Shown here piece by piece: positions 1 through 5,163 of a stretch of 5,163 nt of DNA. The position numbers were made by a program, and so were the translations under genes. The DNA lies in contig JAOAPW010000429.1 of assembly GCA_025463105.1 (NCBI GenBank), positions 1-5,163 on the forward strand, given 5' to 3'. Origin of the DNA: Candidatus Acidiferrum typicum. Lineage in GTDB: Bacteria > Acidobacteriota > Terriglobia > Acidiferrales > UBA7541. The notes under the pieces were generated by a model. That model had not been told where the DNA came from and did not search any database. It saw only the letters and a program-made list of their open reading frames with translations. How positions within the stretch are numbered: the stretch's first letter is position 1; every line of letters starts with the position of its first letter.

Positions 1-483
1 CATCGTGAGAGAGTTGGTTTCAACCGGTCGTTTGAAGACAATGATCTTCGCCGTAAACTTCTGCACGTCCTCGCCGTGTTGGTTGAGCGTAGTGCTGCGC
101 ACAATCACAATGCCCTGATTTGGTTTGGAGCGCGATGGCACTATTTCAATGATCTCGCTTTCCACGCGCAGCGTGTCGCCCGGACGCGTGGGCCGGGCCC
201 ATGCAATTTCGCCGCCCAAGCCGGCCATTCCGCCCGCGAACGGCAGGCTCTCGACCATAAGACGCATCGTTGCAGCGGCCGTGTGCCACCCGCTGGCTGC
301 GAGCCCGCGGAAGATGCTGCGTTGGGCACCCGCCTCGTCCAGGTGAAAGAGTTGCGGATCGAACTCCGCTGCAAACGCTTTCATCCGATCCTCATCCATG
401 TGGTATGTGCCGGAAGTGAAGCGCTGCCCGACGCGCAGGTCGTCCAGATACAGCGCGTCGGTCGCTTCGAATTTCTGATTCAT
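1..483 (-). CDS. MaoC-like dehydratase (hot-dog fold), partial at window edge
   Basis: The minus strand is open for 161 codons from ATG at 483-481 to the window edge, with no stop seen, so the C-terminus is missing. The protein resembles MaoC/(R)-specific enoyl-CoA hydratases, cytoplasmic enzymes that add water to trans-2-enoyl-CoA or related acyl thioesters. Residues 38-49 (AAEFDPQLFHLD) match the family's hydratase motif: Asp42 and His47 have the five-residue spacing of the catalytic Asp/His pair in PhaJ-type enzymes. They are followed by the usual G-L-A-A-S-G-W-H segment (60-67) and, near 95-105, the W-A-R-P-T-R-P-G-D-T-L turn typical of these proteins. Most single-domain members have about 150-165 residues, so little is probably lost. 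The start is supported by GGGAGA about six bases upstream. It is transcribed away from the ABC operon and has no evident functional link to it. The exact substrate cannot be read from the sequence. Confidence 0.88.
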   Translation of the reverse strand, partial: MNQKFEATDALYLDDLRVGQRFTSGTYHMDEDRMKAFAAEFDPQLFHLDEAGAQRSIFRGLAASGWHTAAATMRLMVESLPFAGGMAGLGGEIAWARPTRPGDTLRVESEIIEIVPSRSKPNQGIVIVRSTTLNQHGEDVQKFTAKIIVFKRPVETNSLTM

Positions 484-794
484 CGCGTGTCTCCCAGTTT
501 TACGGTAGCATACAAAATGACTGCAGGTCGTATTCGGCGCCGTTTGCTCAAAACTCACATCCGCTATCCCAGGACGCTCTGGCGCGTCTAAAATTAGGGA
601 AATTATTAGCTGGCGCTTCTTCGGAAACCGTACGACACTCTCTGCACCTTTGGGTGCTGGCGGAGTACTAAGGGTATTCAGGAAGATGGGATTGACAGCG
701 GGCCGCGCGAGTTTTTAGAATTAAGCTTCGCTTTTAATTTTACAACCTTGGAACGGTTTCTAAGTCGCATGCGTCTCTCTCAAAGAGAATTCCT
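484..794. other. Divergent intergenic region with promoter and short inverted repeats
   Basis: This 311-base gap separates the leftward MaoC gene from the rightward ABC operon. I see no convincing protein or RNA gene. It becomes AT-richer toward the operon (about 700-760). It holds a rightward promoter (692-721), an 8-bp palindrome CGGCGCCG at 535-542, a GACGC/GCGTC inverted repeat (573-577 and 584-588), a GCACC/GGTGC hairpin (644-648 and 653-657), and a small hairpin over the ribosome-binding site of the ATPase gene (776-788). None of the hairpins is followed by a T-run, so they do not look like intrinsic terminators. A promoter for the MaoC gene must lie here too, but no pair of hexamers on the minus strand is convincing. 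TATGCT about 25-30 bases before its start is the best -10 guess and lacks a good -35. Confidence 0.6.
692..721 (+). promoter_or_regulatory. Sigma-70-type promoter for the ABC/GldG/DUF4340 operon
   Basis: A perfect -35 hexamer TTGACA lies at 692-697. TAGAAT (five of six to TATAAT) lies at 716-721, with an 18-bp spacer. Transcription would begin near 728, giving a leader of roughly 67 bases before the ATG at 795. Position and orientation fit the first gene of the operon, and no other promoter of similar quality is visible on this strand. Whether this organism's main sigma factor uses exactly these hexamers is inferred. Confidence 0.6.
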
Positions 795-1784
795 ATGATT
801 ACGGTTAAAGGACTGACGAAAAGGTACGCGCATAACACCGCCGTTAACGACATCTCCTTCGAGGTGCAGAAGGGGCAAATCGTCGGCTTTCTGGGGCCTA
901 ACGGCGCCGGTAAGACCACGACGATGAGGATGCTGACGTGTTTTCTGACGCCGTCGGCGGGCACGGCCACCGTTGCCGGCTTCGACATCCTCGAGGAACC
1001 CTTCGAAGTGAAGAAGCGCATCGGCTATCTGCCGGAAACGCCGCCCGTTTACCCCGAAATGCGCATCGCCGAGTATCTGACTTTCGTCGGCCGGCTTAAG
1101 GGGCTCACCGGAACCGACCTGCGTAGCCGGGTCGATTACTCATGCGAGCGCTGCGCGATCGCCGACGTCAGGGATAAAATAATCGGGAAGCTGTCGAAAG
1201 GCTATCGCCAGCGCGTCGGCCTGGCGCAGGCCATTATTCACAATCCCGACGTGCTGATCCTTGACGAACCGACCGCCGGGCTTGATCCCAAACAGATCAA
1301 CGAAACGCGCGATCTGATCAAAAGCCTTGCCGGCGACCACACCATCATTCTCAGCACGCACATCCTTCCCGAAGTCAGCCAGACGTGCGAGCAAGTCATC
1401 ATCATTAACAGAGGAAAAGTTGTCGCAACGGACTCCGTCAGTAATCTGCAGGGCCGCGCTCGCTCCGGTGAATCGGTGCTGCTGGAAATTGGCGGCCGCA
1501 ACGGCGGCATTGATCCGGTTGCCGTACAACGGAAGCTCGAACAGGTTTCGGGCGTGACACGCGTCGTGTTCAAGGAAGACGGCCAGAGGCGCGCCGTATT
1601 TGAGGTGGAAGGCCAGAAGGGCCGTTCCCTGCGCGGCGATTTGGCGCGCGCCGTAGTCGAGTCAGGCTGGGATCTGAATGAACTTCGCGCCGCCTCGATG
1701 AGCCTGGAAGAAATTTTCCTGCAGCTTACGGGGGAGGAAGCGCCGGCGGAATTGGCGGAAGTGGCGGCAGGAGGCCAGGACTGA
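795..1784 (+). CDS. ABC transporter ATP-binding protein, NatA/GldA type
   Basis: This 329-residue cytoplasmic ATPase would power the permease encoded next. All core ABC motifs are visible: A-loop Tyr11, Walker A GPNGAGKT at 34-41 (Lys40), signature LSKGYRQR at 133-140, Walker B VLILDE at 153-158 with catalytic Glu158, D-loop AGLD at 161-164, and switch His189. The Q-loop has Glu81 (IGYLPE) in place of glutamine, which is common in this GldA/NatA subgroup. After residue 220 comes a C-terminal extension of about 100 residues, like the DUF4162 regions of ABC-2 exporter ATPases, ending in SLEEIFLQLT at 303-312. The length is usual for the group. The start is the first ATG, with a weak AAGAGA purine run at 783-788; the protein begins directly with the expected MITVKGLTKRY. 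Its stop overlaps the start of the permease by one base (TGATG), which implies coupled translation. Closest described relative by type: GldA of gliding Bacteroidota; the substrate here is unknown. Confidence 0.95.
   Translation: MITVKGLTKRYAHNTAVNDISFEVQKGQIVGFLGPNGAGKTTTMRMLTCFLTPSAGTATVAGFDILEEPFEVKKRIGYLPETPPVYPEMRIAEYLTFVGRLKGLTGTDLRSRVDYSCERCAIADVRDKIIGKLSKGYRQRVGLAQAIIHNPDVLILDEPTAGLDPKQINETRDLIKSLAGDHTIILSTHILPEVSQTCEQVIIINRGKVVATDSVSNLQGRARSGESVLLEIGGRNGGIDPVAVQRKLEQVSGVTRVVFKEDGQRRAVFEVEGQKGRSLRGDLARAVVESGWDLNELRAASMSLEEIFLQLTGEEAPAELAEVAAGGQD
1769..1774 (+). promoter_or_regulatory. Strong ribosome-binding site for the permease gene
   Basis: A full AGGAGG lies inside the end of the ATPase gene, nine bases before the overlapping ATG at 1784. 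It fixes the permease start and suggests that it can be translated efficiently in addition to any coupling through the TGATG overlap. Confidence 0.8.
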
Positions 1785-2551
1785 TGAGAAATATTTGGGT
1801 TATTTGTTCCAAGGAACTCCGCAGCTATTTCGTATCGCCGATTGCCTACCTGCTGCTGGTGATGTTTGCCGTGATTTTCGGATTCTTCTTCTGGAACTCT
1901 CTCGGCTACATCGTGAATATGACGATGCAGGCGCAGATGGAAGGCGAACCATTTCCGATGAACCTGAACGAGCAGGTCATCCGGCCGCTCTTATCCAACA
2001 TCAATGTGATTGCATTGTTTTTTATTCCCATGATCACGATGCGCCTGTTCGCCGAGGAAAAACGCTCGGGCACCATCGAGCTGCTTGCGACTTCGCCAGT
2101 GAGTGACTGGGAAGTGATTGTGGGGAAATGGCTGGCGGCGGTTCTGATGTACGCGTTGATGCTGCTGACAACCGTGTTCGACTTCGTTTTCATGTTCAAG
2201 TACGGCAATCCGGATTGGAAGCCTGTCGTGATCGGATACCTCGGGCTGCTGCTTCAGGCCGGCGGACTGCTGGCCATCGGCACATTTATCTCCACGCTGA
2301 CACGCAATCAAATTATCGCCGGCGCGGCAACGTTCGGCGTCTGCTTAATGCTCTGGGTCCTCGACTGGGTCAGCCAGTTCGAGACTTCCACCTGGGCGCA
2401 AGTGCTTTCGTATATGTCGGTGATCACGCACTTCGACTCATTTGCCAAAGGCGTGCTGGACACCAAGGACGTGATTTTCGATGTGACTGTAATTTTCCTG
2501 GGATTATTTTTTACCGCTCGCTCTATGGAATCCCTGCGGTGGAGGTCGTAA
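1784..2551 (+). CDS. ABC-2 type permease, GldF-like
   Basis: This 255-residue integral membrane protein forms the channel or flippase part of the transporter. Six membrane spans can be read, at about residues 20-42, 66-86, 115-137, 148-170, 177-194 and 230-246, the usual number for one ABC-2 half. Between the second and third spans lies MRLFAEEKRSGTIELLATSP (86-105), the conserved cytoplasmic segment of ABC-2 permeases thought to contact the ATPase. The N-terminal KELRSYFVSPIAY (10-22) and the late segment HFDSFAKGVLDTKDVIF (216-232) are typical of the GldF group. The loop at 45-65, rich in Met and Glu, is predicted to lie outside. Only one permease is encoded here, so a homodimer with two ATPases is the likely unit. 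The start overlaps the ATPase stop and has a full AGGAGG. The transported molecule cannot be deduced. Confidence 0.93.
   Translation: MRNIWVICSKELRSYFVSPIAYLLLVMFAVIFGFFFWNSLGYIVNMTMQAQMEGEPFPMNLNEQVIRPLLSNINVIALFFIPMITMRLFAEEKRSGTIELLATSPVSDWEVIVGKWLAAVLMYALMLLTTVFDFVFMFKYGNPDWKPVVIGYLGLLLQAGGLLAIGTFISTLTRNQIIAGAATFGVCLMLWVLDWVSQFETSTWAQVLSYMSVITHFDSFAKGVLDTKDVIFDVTVIFLGLFFTARSMESLRWRS
2541..2545 (+). promoter_or_regulatory. Ribosome-binding site that sets a GTG start
   Basis: GGAGG lies inside the last codons of the permease gene, six bases before GTG at 2552. The GTG follows the permease TAA (2549-2551) directly. No ATG in this frame is close enough to serve, and the GTG gives the expected short basic N-terminus before the membrane span of the GldG-like protein. 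Confidence 0.75.
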
Positions 2552-3925
2552 GTGAATAGAGGTTTGCTCAACGCCAGACAAACAAAATACGCAGCCTACG
2601 CGGCGCTTTATGTGATCGTGATCCTCGCCATCGTGTCGGTGGCCAACGTGCTTGCCAATCGTTACAACAAATCCTACGACTCGACTGCGAACAAGCGGTA
2701 CAGCCTGTCCGACCAGACAGCCAAAATTGTAAAGGGACTGAAGCAGAACGCCTCTATCAACTACTACGACAGGCAAAGCGGCTTCCAGCAGGCGAAGGAT
2801 ATCCTCGACCGCTACTCAACGCTTTCTCCCAAGGTCCGTGTCGAATACATCGACGTTGAAAAAAGACCTCAGGAAGCGCGCGCTGCCGGCATCACCAAGC
2901 TGGGCACTTCACTCGTGCAAATTGGAACAAAAAAAGAAGAAGCCAAGAGCGTAACCGAATCAGAAATCACTGGAGCAATCATCCGTGATCTGAAAACCAG
3001 TACGCGCACTGTTTGTTTCGTCACCGGAAGCGGCGAGCATCAGCTCGACGATACGCAACGGAACGGGTTTTCGCGTTTGAAAGACATTCTCGCCAAGGAT
3101 CAATACACAACGAAATCCATTAGCCTTCTCGAAAAGGCGGAGATTCCCGCGGACTGCACGGTGGTGGTAATCGGCGGGCCGCAGAGCGAATATGTGCAGC
3201 CCGCTGTCGATGCCCTGAAAAAATATGTCGAACAGGGCGGGCGCGCGATGATTATGCTCGACGCTCCGCTGAAGTTCGGGCACCCCACCGCGGATAACGC
3301 AGCACTCAGCGATCTCCTGCAAAGCTGGGGCGTAAGCCTGGACAAAGATCTGCTTCTAGACTTGAGCCCGGTGGGCCAACTTATGGGCCTGGGTCCTGAG
3401 GTGGCATTGGTGTCCACCTATGATTCGCATCCCATTGTGGATGAAATGAAGGGCACAGCAACAGGATTTCCGCTCTCGCGGTCCTTGACCATCAAGAATA
3501 CTGACAAGACGACCGTTCAAAAGCTATTCCAGTCGTCGGCTACCAGTCTTGCAACCTCTAAGCTCGATTCGCCAAACGTCAATCCGAGTGACCCGAACAA
3601 CAAGAAGGGGCCTTTAACGATCGGCGCCGCGGGCAGCTACAAAACGGGCAAGGAAAATTCTGAGGGGCGCTTCGTGGTGGTTGGCAGTTCCTCGTGGCCC
3701 GCCAACTCTTTCATTAATTTTAATGGGAACGGCGACCTGGCGTTGAACGCGCTGAACTGGCTGGCCTCGGATGAAGATTTGATTTCCATTCGGCCGAAAG
3801 AGCAGGAAAACCGCAACGTCACCATGACCCGCGCCCAATTCAACTGGGTGCGGCTCAGCAGCCAATTCCTTTTGCCGGGCGCACTCTTGCTTGCCGGCGT
3901 TTCCGTCTGGTGGCGGAGAAGATAA
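2552..3925 (+). CDS. GldG-like auxiliary protein of ABC-2 transporter
   Basis: This 457-residue protein is a partner of the ATPase and permease. It has a basic N-terminus, a membrane span at about 14-35, a large extracytoplasmic part, and a second span at about 438-454 followed by RRR. That gives a two-anchor topology with most of the chain outside the cytoplasm. The stretch DSTANKRYSLSDQT (43-56) just after the first span is the family hallmark. Next come an N-terminal alpha/beta domain (about 60-150) and the ABC-auxiliary domain (about 150-415), with CFVTGSGEHQLDD at 155-167, VVVIGGP at 204-210, KYVEQGGRAMIMLDA at 224-238 and RFVVVGSSSWPANSF at 373-387. TGSGEH stands where many relatives have TGHGE. 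The length fits stand-alone GldG proteins. Gene order (ATPase, permease, this gene) matches gldA-F-G-like loci. In Flavobacterium GldG is needed for gliding; in other phyla the role is unknown. No catalytic site is recognisable. Confidence 0.9.
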   Translation: MNRGLLNARQTKYAAYAALYVIVILAIVSVANVLANRYNKSYDSTANKRYSLSDQTAKIVKGLKQNASINYYDRQSGFQQAKDILDRYSTLSPKVRVEYIDVEKRPQEARAAGITKLGTSLVQIGTKKEEAKSVTESEITGAIIRDLKTSTRTVCFVTGSGEHQLDDTQRNGFSRLKDILAKDQYTTKSISLLEKAEIPADCTVVVIGGPQSEYVQPAVDALKKYVEQGGRAMIMLDAPLKFGHPTADNAALSDLLQSWGVSLDKDLLLDLSPVGQLMGLGPEVALVSTYDSHPIVDEMKGTATGFPLSRSLTIKNTDKTTVQKLFQSSATSLATSKLDSPNVNPSDPNNKKGPLTIGAAGSYKTGKENSEGRFVVVGSSSWPANSFINFNGNGDLALNALNWLASDEDLISIRPKEQENRNVTMTRAQFNWVRLSSQFLLPGALLLAGVSVWWRRR

Positions 3926-3959
3926 GCGCGCCTCGGCCAGCGATAATGCATTCCACAGC

Positions 3960-3963
3960 GGGA
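3960..3963 (+). promoter_or_regulatory. Weak ribosome-binding site deciding the DUF4340 start
   Basis: GGGA lies eight bases before ATG 3972. It favours that codon over ATG 3891, which is in the same frame but lies inside the end of the GldG-like gene. The 3891 start would also add 27 polar residues in front of an otherwise normal membrane anchor. Confidence 0.45.
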
Positions 3964-3971
3964 CAAACAAA

Positions 3972-5141
3972 ATGAAAATCAAACAATTAATTGCCGCCGC
4001 CATTGTCCTGGCCGCGCTTACCGCGACACTCTACTGGTCCAATCACCACAAACCGATTGAGGACGCCGCGAAAGCCGCCGCCAACGCGCCAGTAAAAATT
4101 ATTTCCTTCCAGAAAGACGATATCTCCAAATTGGAAATCAAACGAAAGAATGGAGAAGTTATCGATCTTTCAAGGACCAGCCCCGCAAGCTGGAAAATTA
4201 CGTCACCCAAACCCCTGATTGGCGATGCGGATACGGTTTCGACCATTCTCTATGCCATTTCCCCGCTTGAAACTGACCGCGTGATTGAAGACAAAGCGTC
4301 TGACGTGAAAACGTATGGTCTGGCGGAGCCGACCGTCGAGGTATCCGCCACCGACAAGAGTGGTAAGTTGCAAAAAATTCTGGTGGGCGACGATGTTCAG
4401 ACTGGAGGTTCCTCTTACGCAATGCTCGCAGGGGATCCGCGCGTGTTCTTAATCTCCAGTTCCGCGAAGACAAATTTTGACAAGGGCTTGAAAGATTTAC
4501 AGGACAAGCGCCTTCTTCCTGTCGATTTCAATAACATCAGCAAGATCGAGATTGTGAGCAAAAAACTCAATCTCGCGTTCGGTTCCAAGAACGGGCAATG
4601 GGTGATGCAGGCGCCCAAAGATGTGCGCGGAGACACTTCGAAGCTCGAAGGAGTCGTCGAGAAACTCAGGCTGGCAACGATGGATCCCAGCGCGCCGGAC
4701 ACGGACTTGAAAAAAGCGGCCTCTTCTTTTTCGTCTGGCACGCCTGTTGCCACTGTGAAAGCTGCAGACGCGTCGGGTTCGCAGCAGGAACTGCAGGTCC
4801 GCAAGAACAAAGACGACTACTACGCGAAGACGACAGCAATGGACGGCGCGTTTAAAGTAACGAAGGAACTCGGCGAAACGATAGATAAGAACCTGGACGA
4901 CTTCCGTGAGAAGCGCCTGTTTGATTTCGCGGAGAGCAATCCGGAAAAAATCGAGATCCATAGCGGATCAAAATCTTTTTTCCTGACGCGAAGCGGCGAA
5001 GACTGGTGGTCGGACGGAAAGAAAATGGATGCGGTGAGCATCGACTCTGTAATTCGCGAAATCCGGCTGCTTTCGGCAACGAAATTTGCGAGCAAGGTAT
5101 TTTCCTCTCCGGCGGCAAGCATATTTGTGACTTCCAATTAA
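3972..5141 (+). CDS. DUF4340 domain protein, membrane-anchored, probably cut short
   Basis: This 389-residue product begins MKIKQL, followed by a hydrophobic segment (about 6-22) that serves as signal anchor, so the rest should lie outside the cytoplasmic membrane. The family (DUF4340) is often encoded beside GldG-like genes; its function is unknown. The chain consists of related units. Unit 1 covers about 49-190, with KLEI at 53-56, Trp74, and a YGL...P...SGK segment at 115-132. Unit 2 covers about 190-325, with KIEI at 191-194, Trp210, and FSSGTP...SG at 253-269. Unit 3 starts at 326 (KIEI at 326-329, Trp345/346, FSSP at 377-380) but stops at VTSN (386-389). Units 1 and 2 end alike: KGLKDLQDKRLL at 171-182 and KNLDDFREKRLF at 306-317. 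Unit 3 lacks this end. The frame after the TAA reads G-K-R-V-E-K-A, like the continuation expected. The start at 3972 is chosen over 3891, which overlaps the preceding gene. It is 46 bases after that gene, same strand, no terminator between. Confidence 0.85.
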   Translation: MKIKQLIAAAIVLAALTATLYWSNHHKPIEDAAKAAANAPVKIISFQKDDISKLEIKRKNGEVIDLSRTSPASWKITSPKPLIGDADTVSTILYAISPLETDRVIEDKASDVKTYGLAEPTVEVSATDKSGKLQKILVGDDVQTGGSSYAMLAGDPRVFLISSSAKTNFDKGLKDLQDKRLLPVDFNNISKIEIVSKKLNLAFGSKNGQWVMQAPKDVRGDTSKLEGVVEKLRLATMDPSAPDTDLKKAASSFSSGTPVATVKAADASGSQQELQVRKNKDDYYAKTTAMDGAFKVTKELGETIDKNLDDFREKRLFDFAESNPEKIEIHSGSKSFFLTRSGEDWWSDGKKMDAVSIDSVIREIRLLSATKFASKVFSSPAASIFVTSN

Positions 5142-5163
5142 GGAAAACGCGTTGAGAAAGCTG
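5139..5163 (+). other. In-frame TAA followed by apparent continuation of DUF4340
   Basis: TAA at 5139-5141 ends the DUF4340 frame, but the next codons in the same frame (5142-5162) read G-K-R-V-E-K-A. Compared with the internal repeats, the TAA falls just before the glycine that matches Gly131 and Gly269, in the turn of a predicted beta-hairpin, about 45 residues short of where units 1 and 2 end. A rival reading is that a new gene starts at TTG 5152 (M-R-K-L in the 12 bases available), since AGGA at 5141-5144 sits seven bases before it. Only 22 bases follow the stop, so neither reading can be settled here; I favour the continuation. Confidence 0.5.

Noticed and set aside
76..591. Rightward 171-codon open frame over the MaoC-like gene
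   Set aside because: It lies antisense to a gene with clear MaoC motifs, its translation shows no known domain, and it runs into the intergenic region. It is a shadow of GC-rich coding sequence.
719..740. AATTAAGC...GCTTTTAATT hairpin near the predicted transcription start
   Set aside because: Pairing needs a two-base bulge and a three-base loop, the upper part is nearly all A-T, and it overlaps the promoter edge. It is too weak to call an attenuator or terminator.
1140..1529. Leftward 129-codon open frame opposite the ABC ATPase
   Set aside because: The sense strand carries the signature, Walker B, D-loop and switch histidine here, so the minus frame is incidental.
3891..3971. Longer start for the DUF4340 protein at ATG 3891
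   Set aside because: It would overlap the GldG-like gene by 35 bases and put 27 polar residues before a normal lysine-rich signal anchor. ATG 3972 has a GGGA at proper distance.
3926..3971. Possible terminator or internal promoter between the GldG-like and DUF4340 genes
   Set aside because: No stable hairpin followed by a T-run and no paired -35/-10 hexamers are visible in the 46 bases, so the genes are treated as one operon.
4497..4961. Leftward 154-codon open frame opposite the DUF4340 gene
   Set aside because: It is antisense to a gene supported by repeat structure and a membrane anchor. Its sequence is low in recognisable motifs and rich in Arg and Phe, as expected of a shadow frame.
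5152..5163. New gene starting at TTG 5152 with AGGA upstream
   Set aside because: Only four codons are in view, and the alternative frame reads G-K-R-V-E-K-A, which matches the expected continuation of the DUF4340 repeat. It is kept only as a rival reading.

Overview
The window (about 5.2 kb, moderately GC-rich, bacterial) holds one leftward gene at its left edge and a rightward operon filling the rest. Gene content and codon style suggest a soil-type bacterium, most likely Acidobacteriota or a similar deep-branching phylum. This is an inference from protein flavour and the ABC/GldG/DUF4340 gene set, with no 16S or other marker in view.

Layout. (1) 1-483, minus strand: a MaoC-like hot-dog-fold dehydratase, open at the window edge. 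(2) 484-794: a divergent intergenic region with a good sigma-70-type promoter (TTGACA, 18 bp, TAGAAT) pointing right and several short inverted repeats. (3) 795-1784: an ABC ATPase of the NatA/GldA type. (4) 1784-2551: an ABC-2 membrane permease of the GldF type, overlapping the ATPase by one base. (5) 2552-3925: a GldG-like membrane-anchored extracytoplasmic protein with a GTG start directly after the permease stop. (6) 3972-5141: a DUF4340 protein with an N-terminal membrane anchor, 46 bases after the GldG-like gene.

How they fit. The four rightward genes form one tightly packed transcription unit: ATPase, permease, and two anchored proteins with large domains outside the cytoplasmic membrane. 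Homologous GldA/GldF/GldG proteins are needed for gliding in Flavobacterium. Elsewhere the set is widespread with no settled substrate, so a role in export, envelope assembly or lipid/polysaccharide handling is only an inference.

The most notable point is at the right end. The DUF4340 protein consists of two full repeat units and a third that is cut by a TAA. The same frame continues after the TAA as G-K-R-V-E-K-A, which looks like the expected rest of the third unit. The gene may therefore carry a premature stop (real nonsense mutation, assembly error, or less likely readthrough). Apart from that the window looks like an ordinary conserved chromosomal locus; I see no phage, transposon, CRISPR, tRNA or rRNA, and no clear sign of a new system beyond the poorly understood GldAFG-DUF4340 set.
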